Positions 1 to 11,699 of a stretch of 64,000 nt of DNA are shown piece by piece (positions within the stretch are counted from its first letter, which is position 1; the number at the start of each line of letters is the position of its first letter). A program made the translations under genes and the position numbers. The stretch comes from Pleurodeles waltl (Eukaryota; Chordata; Amphibia; Caudata; Salamandridae). Location: contig NC_090447.1 of the NCBI RefSeq assembly GCF_031143425.1, positions 845,623,760 through 845,687,759 on the forward strand, read 5' to 3'. The notes beneath the pieces were generated by a model. It had not been told where the DNA came from, ran no database searches, and worked only from the letters and a program-made list of their open reading frames with translations.

Positions 1-472
1 AATGTAGTAACATTTGTATTCATCTGCCTCTTTCGAGTCAAGGTAGGATTGAAAGGCATTTGGAGAAGAGCAGGACCATAAAAATTAAATTTAGACAATT
101 GTCTATTACATCTGCCCCAGTTGCAGACTGTGGGAGCAGCAAAGAACCTCATGCACTAGCATTCCTCCATTAATTTAGCACAACAAGAATACTTGAACTG
201 CATAGTACACAATGAATTACTCAATAATGAGAGTTAATTTATTTTTCTTTTGCACATAAAGTGTATGTTTAGTTTTTTAACTGGCAAATCATTTAGAAGA
301 AAAAAAAAACTTTTTCTTAATCTGGTGGTATTATATTCTTGTATTATATCCTTGCAGCCAGTCAGAGTTTTTATTTGAGGCATATGTGGGTGGAAAATGG
401 CAATGACACCTAATCACACTAAATTCCAGTGGCACCAGGGGACCAGTAATGTGCTGCTACTTTCTTTCTTGA
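1..472. other. AT-rich non-coding stretch with a splice-acceptor-like site
   Basis: No coding frame is recognised here. A pyrimidine-rich run ending in TTGCAG at about 340-356 looks like a 3' splice site. However, all three frames after it hit stops before the open frame at 473, so an exon cannot be built. A poly-A tract lies near 300-310. Confidence 0.4.
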
Positions 473-880
473 TATCTACCAGCACCACGTATGCAGCAAG
501 AGATAGCAGCCCATCTGTGGCAGCAGAGCACGGAGGTCATCCAGGAAATGCAGCAGGAGATAGCAGCCCATCTGTGCCAGCAGAGGACCAAAGTCATCCA
601 GGAAGAATACTGCAAGATGGTGGTTCTGGAAAAGGCTGAAGAGCCATATGAAAAAGCCCCGCCCCGTTCCTCCAACTGGCTGCTAGCACCTCCATCCTGG
701 GCAAACATTGTCAGCAGCACCAGCAGCTGGGAGCCACCTGAACCACTACTGCTACCCACATCAGCAGACCACTTCAAACGCCCTGTGCTGCGTGAGCTGA
801 CGTTCCTTTGCCAGCAGGTGGCAAGCCTCGAGCAGGACGTGAGAAGACTCTGGCCCCTTATTGATGATGCCCTCTTCTGA
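473..880 (+). CDS. Unrecognised short ORF with duplicated coiled-coil-like segment (possibly transposon-derived)
   Basis: The frame is open from 473; its first ATG is at 491, giving 129 residues. The protein opens with two nearly identical 19-residue blocks beginning MQQEIAAHL, a 57-bp tandem duplication rich in Gln, Glu and Ile that should form an amphipathic helix. A Pro/Ser-rich middle and a second helical tail (LCQQVASLEQDV) follow. I do not recognise the family. Helical, Gln-rich C-termini occur in the Myb/SANT partner proteins of Harbinger DNA transposons, so a Harbinger fragment is one possibility. A weak 3' splice-like site lies about 115 bases upstream. There is no convincing start context. 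It could also be a chance ORF over a minisatellite. Confidence 0.3.
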   Translation, partial: YLPAPRMQQEIAAHLWQQSTEVIQEMQQEIAAHLCQQRTKVIQEEYCKMVVLEKAEEPYEKAPPRSSNWLLAPPSWANIVSSTSSWEPPEPLLLPTSADHFKRPVLRELTFLCQQVASLEQDVRRLWPLIDDALF

Positions 881-1037
881 AGCACTTTTTTATTTTTTGT
901 TTTGGTGGGAGAGACTTTTGTTGTGAGTGGAGAGGGTGGGAATTGGGAAGGGACCAGGACTTTGAGAGTTTTGCTGGACTACTTTTTTTTGGGCATTTGT
1001 CTGGACATTGGTTGGGGGCATTTTTATTTCTATTTTT
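881..1037. other. T- and G-rich spacer after the short ORF
   Basis: T-rich and G-rich low-complexity sequence follows the ORF stop. It could be the 3' end of whatever element encoded the ORF. It ends where the family-A repeat begins. Confidence 0.3.
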
Positions 1038-1800
1038 TAGAAATTGGGTCTCCAGTTGGCAGAGATATATACCCTGTCCAATTAGGGACCACAATGCTAG
1101 TCAGGGCAAGTTAGATACATAATTCAGCTAACCTGTGCTCACCCTCTGGTAGCTTGGCGCAGAGCAGGCAGGCTTATCAAAAGAGGCAATGTGTAAAGTA
1201 TTTTTGCAATACACACACAACAACACAGTGAATACGCCACAAAAAGACTCCACACAGGTTACTAACTTAGCTTAGTAAATTATGAGCTCATTAAGGCCAA
1301 AGCAATAGAAATCCAGTGTATGCTATGCAAGAAATGTGTGGTTTAAAAATATAGCTAAATATAGTGCTATTGCGATTGTGGGCTGAAGTGATCTTGACCC
1401 AAGCAGTGTATCACTAGGTATTCACAAACAGTTCCTATCACCTATCGTGCCCAACTAGCACTGATTGAGGTATCTTCATGGGTCTCTCAGGACCAGCGCG
1501 TGCAGCAAACTGCTGTTACCTGGGTGCATGCAGGCGGAGTCACGGACCTTGCAGGTCTGAGGTTGGAGTCACAGCACCTTCTTTGAGAAGCTGGGGCTCC
1601 TGAACTCATGCTCTCTTTGTTGTGAGGCGGTGCGATGGTGGGCCGCATTGGTCTGTCTTAGAGGCAGAATTGGGGCTCCACTGGCAAGAAGGGAAAACGC
1701 CAACAGCACACAAATGGTCCTGAAGGGGGAAGTATGACCCTAGACTTCCACAGCAATAACTGCAATTTAACCGACAATTAATGAAATAACACATAAAAAA
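1038..1800 (+). repeat. Truncated/diverged copy of LTR-like family A
   Basis: From about 1,038 the sequence follows the beginning of the family-A repeats at 41,853 and 52,227: TTAGAAAT, then a (G)GTCTCC..TTGGCAG phrase, CCCTGTCCAA, GGGACC, CTCTGGTAGCTTGGC, a CAGGCTTA phrase and TGTGTAAAGTATTT. Similarity is clear for about 250 bases and then weakens. The 3' terminus is not found, so the right boundary is approximate and no target duplication can be assigned. Confidence 0.6.
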
Positions 1801-2463
1801 ACATTTTTATTTCTAGAAAATAATCTTATTCGAATCATACATCTAATTGGTATAGTATGCAAACATAGATGCTCCTAAAAGTGATACACATTGAAAGTGA
1901 CTGAGTAAAATAAAGGTGTGCAAGTGCTGTACAAATATATGCAAAAGTGACTGGTATGTACATTTGAGTAAAGCTAACAACAATCAAAGATGAAAGTGTT
2001 GAAGACCTTTGGTTAAATTTTTTCAGATAACCAGTCCAATGCATCAAAATGTCGACATTTTGACCCAACAGGTAATTTAAAAAAAGGTTATCATCAGGAC
2101 AAGAGTAATTTGAAGGAGACACCAAAAAATAAGAGAATTTGCTATCAGTCAAAATATTCTGATTGGAAAGGTGTATGGCCTTTTAGCAATGGCAAAATAA
2201 AACATCCAGTGTGCATTAACAATTTATACCTACACCAACATCTAGTGGGAAGACTCAATGTCTGACTCCCTTTGAGGGATTATTGCAGGTTATGAAAAAA
2301 TGGAGAGCTAGGTTTAGCCCTAGTTGTTCGCACCTACATTGACTTCAACCATGCTTTTCCTTTCATTTTTTAAATTCTGGAATTTCATAATCTCATGCCT
2401 GAAAAGGAAGAACTATTTCTTTGTTTAGACCAATCTTACAAGGTCAGCAAGCAGAACTAACAT
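1801..2463. other. AT-rich repeat-derived DNA, possible Penelope-like terminal motif
   Basis: No coding frame is supported. At about 2,040-2,105 the sequence carries GTCGACATTTTGACC and, about 30 bases later, TTATCATCAGGAC. This arrangement resembles a stretch at 48,460-48,530 and, from general knowledge, the terminal repeats of Penelope-like elements. The assignment is tentative. Confidence 0.25.
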
Positions 2464-2466
2464 TTA

Positions 2467-3391
2467 GGGCCATATTTATACTCTGGTTGCGCCGAATTTG
2501 CGTCGTTTTTTTCGACGCAAATTAGACGCAGAACTAACGCCAACTAACGCCATATTTATACTGTGGCGTTAGACGCTTCGGGCGCCAAAGTGCCCGGAGT
2601 GTGCGTCATTTTTTAGCGTGAACCCCTTCCTTGCGTTAATGATATGCAAGGGAGGCGTTCCCGTCTTAAAAAATGACTCCCAGGCCTTTACGTGGTATTT
2701 ATACTCCCGGGCAAAAGAGACGCCCGGGAGTGGGCGTGGCCAAAAACGGCGCATTTGCGCCGCTTTTTAACGCCTGGGTCAGGGATGGCGTTAAGGGACA
2801 AGTGGGCTCAAAATGAGCCCAGAGTGCCCTCCCCTGCCCCCAGGGACCCCCCCTGCCACCCTTGCCCACCCCAGGAGGACACCCAAGGACGGAGGGACCC
2901 ATCCCATGGACATTAAGGTAAGTTCAGGTAAGTATTTTTTTTTTTATTTTTTGTGGCATAGGGGGGCCTGATTTGTGCCCCCCTACATGCCACTATGCCC
3001 AATGACCATGCCCAGGGGACAGAAGTCCCCTGGGCATGGCCATTGGGCAAGGGGGCATGACTCCTATCTTTACAATGATAGGAGTCATGTTGATGGGGGA
3101 TGGGCGTCGAAAAAAAATGGCACAAGTCGGGTTACGACGATTTTTTTGACGTAACCTGACTTGCCCCATTTTAAGACGCCCATACGCCATTTTCCCCCTA
3201 CGCCGGCGCTGTCTGGTGTACGTGTTTTTTTTCCACGCAAACCAGGCAGCGCCGGTCTGCTTGCGCCGGCTAACGCCATTCCATAAATACGGCGCCCGCA
3301 TGGCGCTTCAGAATGGCGTTAGACGGCGCAAAATTTTTTGACGCTAAACTGCGTTAGCGCAGTTTAGCGTCAAAAAGTATAAATATGGGCC
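2467..3391. mobile_element. MITE, 925 bp, TTA target duplication (Harbinger-like)
   Basis: The left end reads GGGCCATATTTATAC and the right end GTATAAATATGGGCC, which is an inverted pair with minor rearrangement of the G/C run. Exact TTA trinucleotides flank both ends (2,464-2,466 and 3,392-3,394). A 3-bp TWA duplication is the signature of PIF/Harbinger transposition. The subterminal parts repeat AACGCC and GCGTTAG motifs in both orientations and an internal copy of the ATATTTATACT terminus. There is no transposase frame, so the element is non-autonomous. A related copy lies at 48,576-49,408. Confidence 0.75.
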
Positions 3392-3394
3392 TTA

Positions 3395-6039
3395 GTTTAC
3401 AAAGATTTTTCAGTCTTAAGCAGCAGGAATATGTCTTTAATTTTTCTGGGATACACTTATAACTTTGCATTCACCTCCCCCAGCCATTCAGCAATGAATT
3501 TCGCCACATCAAAATTCGTGTACTATGATTTTTGTATGTAGAAGTTGTTGGAAATTGCTCAAAAGGTGCATAAGATTACGGTTTTGTCAGCTTTACTCAA
3601 TTGTAGGATAATGGGCCAGATATACGTTTTAGTGGTCTCAGAAGCTGGCTACAATTTATGCCCATGATTTTTAAGAAGAGTAAAGCATTTTACAAACCAA
3701 CTTATGTACTATTAGGTCCATTTGGTAGTTTCCAAGAAGGAGTGGGTCCTAATCTGACCTACCTCATGAATATTAATGAAGTAGATCTCAAGTTGCAACT
3801 GATTGGATACCATCACATAGATTGTAGTCTGCTAGAGTCAGCAGAGTATGCTTGTTTGGTTATATTTTTTAATTCAACATACCAGTACATTGGATCTTTT
3901 AGCTTAGATTTACAATTATGTCGGAATATTTTTTTTCAAACTATTTTGGTCCCTATTTGTCTAGTAAGTACAAATAAATATCTACATTTAAGTTTAATTT
4001 AAATTTATCTATATATGCATTGCCAAACAGTTCCTTCTCCTGGGGAAAATGATGATACAAAGCACTGAGTACAAAAAGCTGTTTATTGACACTTAAAGAT
4101 GGCCAAACAAATATATTCCACCTCTCACTGGCCTTTTGTGATGAGTGATGTGCTGTCATTTTCCCATTAAGAAGGAATGATTTGACAAATTTATGGCACT
4201 ACCTGACCACCAACGTGCACCCAATTGTAAGGACAGAGCCCATTTACTTCAAGATTTTGAACTTGTGTAGGTATATGATTTTTTTTTTCCACTTGAAAAA
4301 GAATGAGGATTACAGTGACATTACAGTTAGGTCTACTTTTAAAAACAAAAAGACACTCACTGTCTCCAATTAAAATTTATAGAGCTAACTAGAAGTTGCG
4401 CACCACCATACACTGCTTATGAACTCTGTATTACATCAGACATGGCATGTTAAAGGACAATATTTATGACATCATTGATGACATATCAAATTACATCATC
4501 CCTGATACTGCTACTCCCATTGGTCGATAGATCCTTACATAATTTTAAAAAAGAAAGCTGTTAGTAAAGGGCCTGTTGTCATACACAGCATAAATTTACT
4601 GTGTAGACATGTGATTTCAGAGGATAGCGTAAGCCCTTGATCCAAGTGTGGCTGTGCATGTTAAAAGTTATATGGTGTACCATTTATAAACCAGTAAAGT
4701 TTGGGTTGAAAGTAGTACTCAATGTTAAACTAGACTGAGAGCACCTGATGTGGGATCCAGTGGAATATTTTAAAGTAGATTGTGGTTAAAGCCAAAGTCT
4801 GTTGCAAAAATATGCGTGAAAAGCAAACGCTTCTGTTGGCAAAAGATTATCCATCAGTGTATGTCTGGGCACACACCCAAGTTAAATAGTTTAAATACAG
4901 TGGTTTAAACAAATTCTATGTAACAAGTCTGTTTAAAAAGCATGGATGTTTATTTCCAGAACATCACTGAAGGTTATGAAGCATTGCCTATTGCTGCATA
5001 ATACAGAATCTAGAGGTGTTCTACTTAGATGTGGTTTATCTCCCACTGGGGACATAAGTATGGCTCTAAGGTTGACTGCCATTGTGCTCATCTCAGGAAT
5101 GTGTATAGTGTACTTTAGCAAACTACACTTGAATGATCAAAGAGCCTTGCAGATGGTGCATTATCTGGGGTAAACATATGCCTGTCTACCTCTTGACTTA
5201 AAATTGTGGTTCATGTGAATTCTTTAAGCAGGTGGTCCCATTAAGATAATTAGAGTACAAACTCACTTTGAAAGGTGATCAAAGTTTAAAAGAGGGGTGA
5301 CCCTATCAATTTCTATAGAGGTATTTTGTTTTGTTAGGTGAGTGAAAAACAACAAAAAGAGCATCACATCCACCAAATGTGAGTGACGTGGCAGATATAT
5401 TATGTATCCAGCATGCTGCTAAACGTCATGTCCATTATCACATGATTGGTGATAGAAAATTGGTCACAGGTGTAGCTTGTTGAATTACTTCAAATCCACA
5501 AGTCCTACAGGATTCTGTCACTAAGATTAGGTAATGCCTTAGGTGATGTAATAAATGATGTCATTTGAGAGGTAATCAGTCATGTCATTAATAATGCCAT
5601 TGAACGTCAAGAGTGATTTAAAATTTGAGGTCATAAGCAGTACATGAAAGAAGTGCAAGTTATAGTTAACTCTGTACACTGTAACTGGCAAATTTCAGCT
5701 AGTTTATCTTGAATTTAATTTTTGCTTTCATTTCCTTTCAAAATCCAACCATAAGTAATTTTAACCTTTGTTGTTTTCAGTGCATTTTTTCTTTTTATAG
5801 TCATATTCAAAAATGAGCACATACCCAACCCCCTCTGGTGAATTGGGGCCATAACCCTTGCTGTACACTGCCTTTGGCTGGGAGCACTGGGGAGTTGGTA
5901 GCAGTGCCTGGCACTCAGTTCACGCATGGATGCCCAATCCCTGTTGCGTGTGGCCAAAGACCATGCTTATTGGGGGATTGAGTGCAGAACCTGACACCCA
6001 GCCAGTCCCAGCATTTAACCCCCCTTGGGTTGGATAACC
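3395..6039. other. AT-rich intergenic DNA without recognisable genes
   Basis: I find no supported coding sequence or RNA gene in this 2.6-kb tract. Short ORFs here lack family features. TGACATCAT / ATGATGTCA palindromic phrases recur around 4,450-4,510 and 5,530-5,610, and a related phrase occurs near 18,950. They suggest an old dispersed repeat with no definable ends. Confidence 0.4.
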
Positions 6040-6316
6040 AGCCACTGTGCAGAGCTGAAGGATCCATGAAGTGTGGATTGGCCACAGGTTTTTGAATATG
6101 AAATCAATGCAATACGTAAAGCATACTGAACTGTTGCTTAAGGTGCTTGAAATGTGTCTGCTGAATATTCTTTTTATATTGCACAATACTCTGTACCAAC
6201 AGAAAGGAGGCTCATCTGTGGGTACCTGCTTAGCCCCCAGCTATGCAAACTTGTCTATAGGCTGGCCAGTGGAAGGAGAAGGCAGTCTGGTCCAAAACCA
6301 TGCAGGGACACACTGA
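6040..6316 (+). pseudogene. Penelope-like element reverse transcriptase fragment
   Basis: A translated stretch contains LLKVLEMCL followed by TLYQQKGGSSVGTCLAPSYA, the conserved central segment of Penelope-like reverse transcriptases (family pattern Y.Q..GT.MG...AP.YANL..G..E). It covers only about 80 residues of a protein normally over 600 aa. The frame then runs into unrelated sequence. It abuts the antisense LINE fragment at 6,334. A second, longer Penelope-like element lies at 38,640-40,950. Confidence 0.6.
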
Positions 6317-6333
6317 TGAAATATTGTTATAGA

Positions 6334-6663
6334 TCAGTATATACGTTTGAAGTGAGCAGTCCAAATTTCAGCACTAATATTTTCAACCTTCCCATTGCTG
6401 TTAATACTATTAAGCCATTTTCCATTTACCGTATCCCAGAAACCCTTACAATCATTGGTCTTACAAGTTCTAATTGTTTTTTCCAAAGCTTCTTTTTTCA
6501 GTGTCTTCTTTCTTTTTTCAATAGAGCTTTTGTAAATATGCCTCACAGTGGCTACAGCAGCTTCGTCCGTAGATCTATACTTGAGAGCAATTCACATGCA
6601 ACAATTGTCACCTCTTCAGTTCTCAGCAAATCAATCAGATTGAATACATTGATTTCTTTTTAA
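6334..6663 (-). pseudogene. L2/CR1-type LINE ORF2 fragment, linker region (antisense)
   Basis: On the minus strand the 6,546-6,334 frame encodes EKRKKTLKKEALEK, ACKTNDSK-like TCKTNDCKGFWDTVN, and ISAEIWTAHFKRIY. This is the characteristic linker between the endonuclease and reverse transcriptase domains of L2/CR1 ORF2. The endonuclease part of the same element lies further upstream on this strand (10,276-9,521). The intervening DNA is a sense-strand L2 insertion. The RT domain is missing downstream, where a Penelope-like fragment begins. Confidence 0.6.
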
Positions 6664-6779
6664 CAGAGCCAGTAAAGAACATCTTAATTGTTAAGTTTTA
6701 TATTTAAAATGCCACAAACATACCTTCTGAAAGGTGATCAACTATTAACAGCTGGTTAAAAATCAGGCTAAGATTGCCC

Positions 6780-9425
6780 CTTTCTGAGGTTGTCAACAAG
6801 GTAGTGAGATTTACCGAGTTAATTCACATAAACGCCAACACCACCTTCAGAGGGACCCTCATTTACAGACCACCAGGACCTCACCCCCCGTTCTGTGATG
6901 CCATCACTGACACCATCAGCCCCCATGCCCTCACCTCAACAGACTACATCCTCCTTCCGCCTGGAAAACCCCCACGACCACAACTCCACTACCCTGCTAG
7001 ACAACTTCACGAACCTAGGACTCAAACAACTGGTCACCTCACCCACACACTCAGCAGGACACACGCTAGATGCAATCTTCACCTCCAGCAACCACATAAC
7101 TTTCACACACACAATCGAACTCTCCTGGACCGACCACCACTGTGTCCACTTCTCCTTCACGAAACACGCCACCCACTACCGACAGCACACCACACCATAC
7201 CCTAAGTGGGACAAGAAACCCACAGAACACCTGCTCGCCAAGCTCTCAAAAACTCCCCCGTCACCAACGACCCCAACATCGCCGCCCACAACCTCACACA
7301 ATGGATCACAACCTGCACAGACTCTCTCACCCCTCTGAAAAGTAACAACATCACCGAAACATCAAGACCGCCCCCTTGTTCACCACTGAACTTCAAGCCT
7401 CCAAGCGTGAATGCCACAAGACTGAGAAAGCTTGGTAACAAGAACCCTCCATATCCAAGTTCCCCACACTCAAAACCACCATACGCAAACATCACCAACT
7501 CATCAGAACCACCAATAGAGCTTACTACAAGGAACGCATAAATAGTAACTCCCTTAACAGCAAGGAACTCTTTACAATCATCAAAGAGCTCACCAAACCC
7601 AAATCCTGCAACACCAACCCCACTCACACACAAAATCTATGAAACTCCCTCTCCAACCACTTCCACCTCAAAATTCTAGACATACACAACAGCTTCATAC
7701 CACCTGCAGCCACCATCACCACCACCAACACGACCTATGACACAACACCCCCCCAGTCCAACAAACTGCACACATGGGCCCCTGCCAATGATGAAGAAAC
7801 CGAAACAACCATGAACTCCATCCACTCGGGTTCCCCCACTGACCCATGCCCCCATCACATCTTCAACAGGGCCAGCCCAATCATCGCTCCCCAGCTCTGC
7901 TCCGTAATCAACAGCTACTTCGACACCACCACCTTCCCAGACTCCTGGAAACACGCCGAAGTAACCACACTCACCGTTCAAAAAACCCAAAGCAGACCCG
8001 GATAACCTCACGAACTACCGCCCCATTTCTCTTCTCCCCTTCCCCGCCAAGGTCGCTGAGAAGTTAGTGAATGCCCACCTGTCTCACTTCCTTGAGAAAA
8101 ACAACGCACTCAACACCTCTCAGTCGGGATTCCGCAAGAATCACAGCACTGACACCGCCCTCATTACCTGCACTGACGACATCAGAACCAGAGTTGACAA
8201 GGGTGAGACCGTCGCACTCATCCGCCTGGACCTCTCCGCAGCCTTCGACACTGTCTGCCACCAAATCCTCCAAACACGCCTCTTCAACGCAGGAATCTGA
8301 CACAAGGCCCTGGACTGGCTCACCTCCTTCCTCGCCGAAAGAACCCAGAAAGTTTGCCTTCCCCCCTTCCAGTCCCCAGCAACCAAGATCATCTGTGGGG
8401 TCCCCCAGGGGTCCTCCCTCAGCCCTACCCTCTTTAACATTTACATGGCTCCACTCGCCAACATCCTCCGCCCCCACAGAATCACCATTATATCCTACGC
8501 AGACGACACCCAGCTCGTCATCTTCCTCACCAGGAACCCCACCACCGCCAAGACAAACCTCCACGCTGGACTCCTCACCACCGCCAAATGGATGACAGCA
8601 AGCCACCCTTAAACTCAACTCCAACAAAACCGAAATCATCATCTTCGGCCCCAACAGGACAGTATGGGACCACTCCTGGTGGCCCACTGTCCTAGGACCA
8701 CCCCAACACCCTCCACCCACGCACGCAATCTGGGCATCATCTTAGACTCCTCTCTCTCCCTGACCCAGGAAATCAACTCTATAACTTCCTCATGTTTCAA
8801 AACCCTTCGCATGCTGCGTAAGACCTTCAAATGGATCCCCATAGAAACCAGGAAAACCATCACCCATGCACTCATCATCAGCAGACTAGACTACAGAAAC
8901 GCCCTCTACGCTGGTACCACAGTCAAGCTTCAACAGAAACTCCAGCCGATCCAGACCGCAGCCGCACGGCTCATCCTTAACCTCTCACGCCACGAACACA
9001 TCTCCGCCCACCTCAGACTCCTTCACTGGCTACCCATCAGCAAAAGGATCTCTTTCAAAATCCTCATCCATGTCCACAAATTCCTCCACAACACTGGACC
9101 AGTTTACCTCAACTAAAGAGTGAACTTCCACACACCCACTCGTCTCCTCCGATCGGCTGACCTTCGCCCTCGCCTCAGTCCCCTGTATCCTTCGCACCAC
9201 CTCCAGAGGTAGATCCTTCTCCTACATTGCCTCCAACACCTGGAACTCCCTCCACACCAACCTATGCAAGACCCAGGACCACCTGACCTTCAGAAAACAC
9301 CTCAAAACATTGCTTTTTGAACAGTAACTCGCCCCCCCTTTTTTCCTTCCCTCCCACAGCGCCTTGAGACCCTACTGGGTGAGTAGCGTGCTTAATAAAT
9401 TTGTTGATTGATTGATTGATTGAGC
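6780..9425 (+). mobile_element. L2-clade LINE, 5'-truncated, with 3' tail
   Basis: This is a sense-strand non-LTR retrotransposon with a partial endonuclease, linker, reverse transcriptase and 3' UTR. The 3' UTR has the L2-like phrase GCGCCTTGAGACCC, then a short AT run and a (TTGA)n microsatellite tail ending near 9,422. The 5' boundary is not sharp; endonuclease similarity begins around 6,800. The element interrupts an antisense LINE whose two halves lie on either side. L2 elements often lack clear target duplications, and I could not identify one. Confidence 0.75.
6800..9116 (+). pseudogene. L2 LINE ORF2 (endonuclease C-part, RT), degraded
   Basis: The frame near 6,840 encodes TLIYRPPGP and SPHALTSTDYILL; after a frameshift, LDNFTNLGLKQLV and SAGHTLDAIFTS complete the APE endonuclease C-terminal part. 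The RT begins near 8,067 with LEKNNALNTSQSGFRKNHST and RLDLSAAFDTVCH (motif A). A nonsense codon lies near 8,298. In the same frame follow GVPQGSSLSPTLFNIYM and YADDTQLV (motif C, about 8,496). A stop and frameshift near 8,610 separate LNSNKTEIIIFGPN and ARNLGIILDSSLSL. A final frame to 9,116 holds the conserved L2 tail RLDYRNALYAG and AAARLI. At least two frameshifts and two stops make it inactive. ORF1 and the N-terminal endonuclease are absent. Confidence 0.8.
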
Positions 9426-10276
9426 GAGTGTCATCTTAACCTAACAACCATTATTGTTGGAAGTGAGTTCAGTTACATATTTGAAAGTGGTTGAAGGGGA
9501 CGCAGCAGGTAAGTTAAGAACTAATTCATTTGGGTTATGATCACTGAGCCCGCTTTCCACTGCCACTCTGAGTACACATGATCTACCAAACCACTAGAGA
9601 TAAAAATTTTATCAATAACAGTTCCATAGCCCCAACAAACAAAGATGGGTACTTGTCCTTGAGAGTCACCCGCAATTTCCATCAAGTTGTAAAGGTTAAA
9701 GGACGATAGATTACGTAACAGTACCACACCTCTAAGGTCTGCTCTCTTGCCTAAGGAACTACGTTGTTACCTAACTTGGCATTAAAGTCAACTCCAATAG
9801 TCAAAGGAAACTCATTCAAAATATGAACAGCCCTTTTTCTTAAAATTTCCATGGCATGAAACAAGGTCGGAATTTGTCAACCTGCCTCACAACCAGATTA
9901 TAGAAATGAATGTGAAACAAATTAAACCTGTTATGAACCACTAGCCAGAACAGTTGGATAAAGGGGTGACTACAAGACATAGCAATTACTTTATACAGCT
10001 TAGATATTTCGACCATGGTTACTAAATCACCCTTTGCTCTACTCCCCAAAGAACATATAGCAGGTTTAACAAAGGTTTCATATGGTCCCATGCAATATCT
10101 CTGGTGTGCCAAGTTTGCTGTAGCATGGCAATATCAAAGCTAGAGATGTAATTAGTCCAGATAAGATCCGACCGTTGTGTACTCAGGCTAGCTACATTCC
10201 AGCAGGTCAGGTTAGTACAGGAATCTTTAAGTTGCAGGACCTCCACTAAAATCACCATGTGTCTATGCCCAGCCAT
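9426..10276 (-). pseudogene. L2/CR1-type LINE APE endonuclease fragment (antisense)
   Basis: The minus strand from 10,276 reads LTCWNVASLSTQRSDLIWTN then SFDIAMLQQTWH, the N-terminal APE endonuclease motifs (WN.AGL..., FDI..LQETW in intact elements; the catalytic Glu position is Gln here). After a frame change, GDLVTMVEISKLYKVIAMS and FIQLFW..NRFNLFHIHFYN follow. The 9,727-9,521 frame holds QVPIFVCWGYGTVIDKIFIS, matching the late endonuclease segment. Frameshifts occur between the pieces. The element continues at 6,663-6,334 after the L2 insertion. It is dead. Confidence 0.65.
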
Positions 10277-10531
10277 TTTGCTTCTATTGGCAACTGGCTT
10301 CTACAGGTGAGCAGTGATCACTTGAATGTCAGTCTATATCCTCTAGGCCCATTAAGGGAGTAAATCAACTGAATTTAGGGATATTAGTGTAACTTAAGGG
10401 ATTGGGGAAAGAAAAAGGCGAAGCCGCTTAGCAGTCTGATCACCGATAAATGCTTATAAAAAACCCCAAAGGTAGAATGGTTATACGTGTATTCTGAAAG
10501 TTCACAAGGGCGTGTTGGGTATTATACTAGA

Positions 10532-11207
10532 TCAGCTCCCCGCTTCAGTAGGATTACAACAGTTACTTACCACACAGTCTCCCCTGGCATGCTTGGATAA
10601 AAGACCAATCCACGTAGTTCTTCTGCCCAGTAAAATGACATTATATTCTGTCTTACAGAAATTAGCGTTACTAGTTAGCCAATGACAGATCTTGTTTTTT
10701 AAATAGCTGTGGGTTTCAGTCTTGCCGATAAGCAAACATGGAACATTAACTAAATGTGAAACATATTTATGATTTAGAATAACCCCAATGGATTCCGTAC
10801 CTGTCCTATTCAGTCTGTGAACACCCATGATTTTATCTTCAGATGGGTTCTGAGCAATCTCTGCCTTATTCTGACAGGAGCCCTTATTGTATCACTTCCT
10901 TCTTGGCAGATGGACCCTCCTCGTTGGCAGGCGATGTGTCCCCATTAATGCATACCCTCACAAAAGTCACAGTTCTCCTAGGATCTTCAGGAGTCAACAA
11001 TGTCCATATGGTTAGTTGTGGCATCACCGTTAAATAAAACATTAGCATTTGAGGAAGGCATGGCAGAAGGTGGGATGGCTGAAAGATCACCCTGTTCCAA
11101 AGATAACTGCCTTTCAGCCAAATAAATTTCTTTAGTAATAACTCCAACTGCTCTGGCCACAAATATGGAGCTTGTGGTAGCTGCTGATACTTAAGCTCTG
11201 TCTCCAT
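10532..11207 (-). pseudogene. Possible 5' part (ORF1 or ORF1/2 junction) of the antisense LINE
   Basis: Two minus-strand frames (11,207-10,884 and 10,828-10,532) precede the endonuclease fragment in the correct order for a LINE 5' region. The second contains VHRLNRTGTESIGVIL and HWLTSNANFCKTEYNVILLG, which reads like a degraded nucleic-acid-binding ORF1. I assign it by position and general character only. An unrelated repeat cannot be excluded. Confidence 0.35.
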
Positions 11208-11449
11208 TCACTTGTAACTTCCACTTCCCCATGAATGCAGCAGACAGCCAATGAGTACATACTGGAAGACAGATGATGCAGCAGGACTAATGATCCTTAA
11301 GAATAGTGCCAGACATATGAGCAGTGCATGGGAAAAATTATACAAAGAGAGGCTGTGAATCATGAAGGAGTACCTTCTTCAATTAAAGAATCCTAGGTAA
11401 GGCTATAGCTGACTACAAGCCAAGGTACAACTAAGTTCTCGGGCCAAAG

Positions 11450-11699
11450 GAGTGGCCCAGCCCAGTCTCCTCTGGGAGACAACAGGCATTTACAGACCCA
11501 TCTTTGGCCCGGTTTTTACCTGGACAGCACCCAGGTGCGTCTTGCGCCTCAGAAATCAAAAACAAGCTATAAAGAGCTCAAGGGCACGCCCCCTTCTGCC
11601 CCTCCTCCTTCAGGAGTGTGGCCTTGGGACTCTGCCATCTTCTTAACAGCACATCAAGGCACCTTGGGCCACTGGGATCAAAAACACGTTCTAAAGCAC
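11450..11699. repeat. ~120-bp satellite, left portion
   Basis: Units share GGGATCAAAAA..., AAGCACTCAAGGGCAC, TTCTGCCCCTCCTCCTTCAG, and a GGACTCTGC block. Left-side units lie around 11,550-11,699. The array is cut by the LTR-like element at 11,700-14,664 and resumes on the other side with the same phase. Confidence 0.6.

Noticed and set aside
8064..8720. 218-aa minus-strand ORF over the L2 element
   Set aside because: It is the antisense shadow of the L2 reverse transcriptase, which has clear RT motifs on the plus strand.
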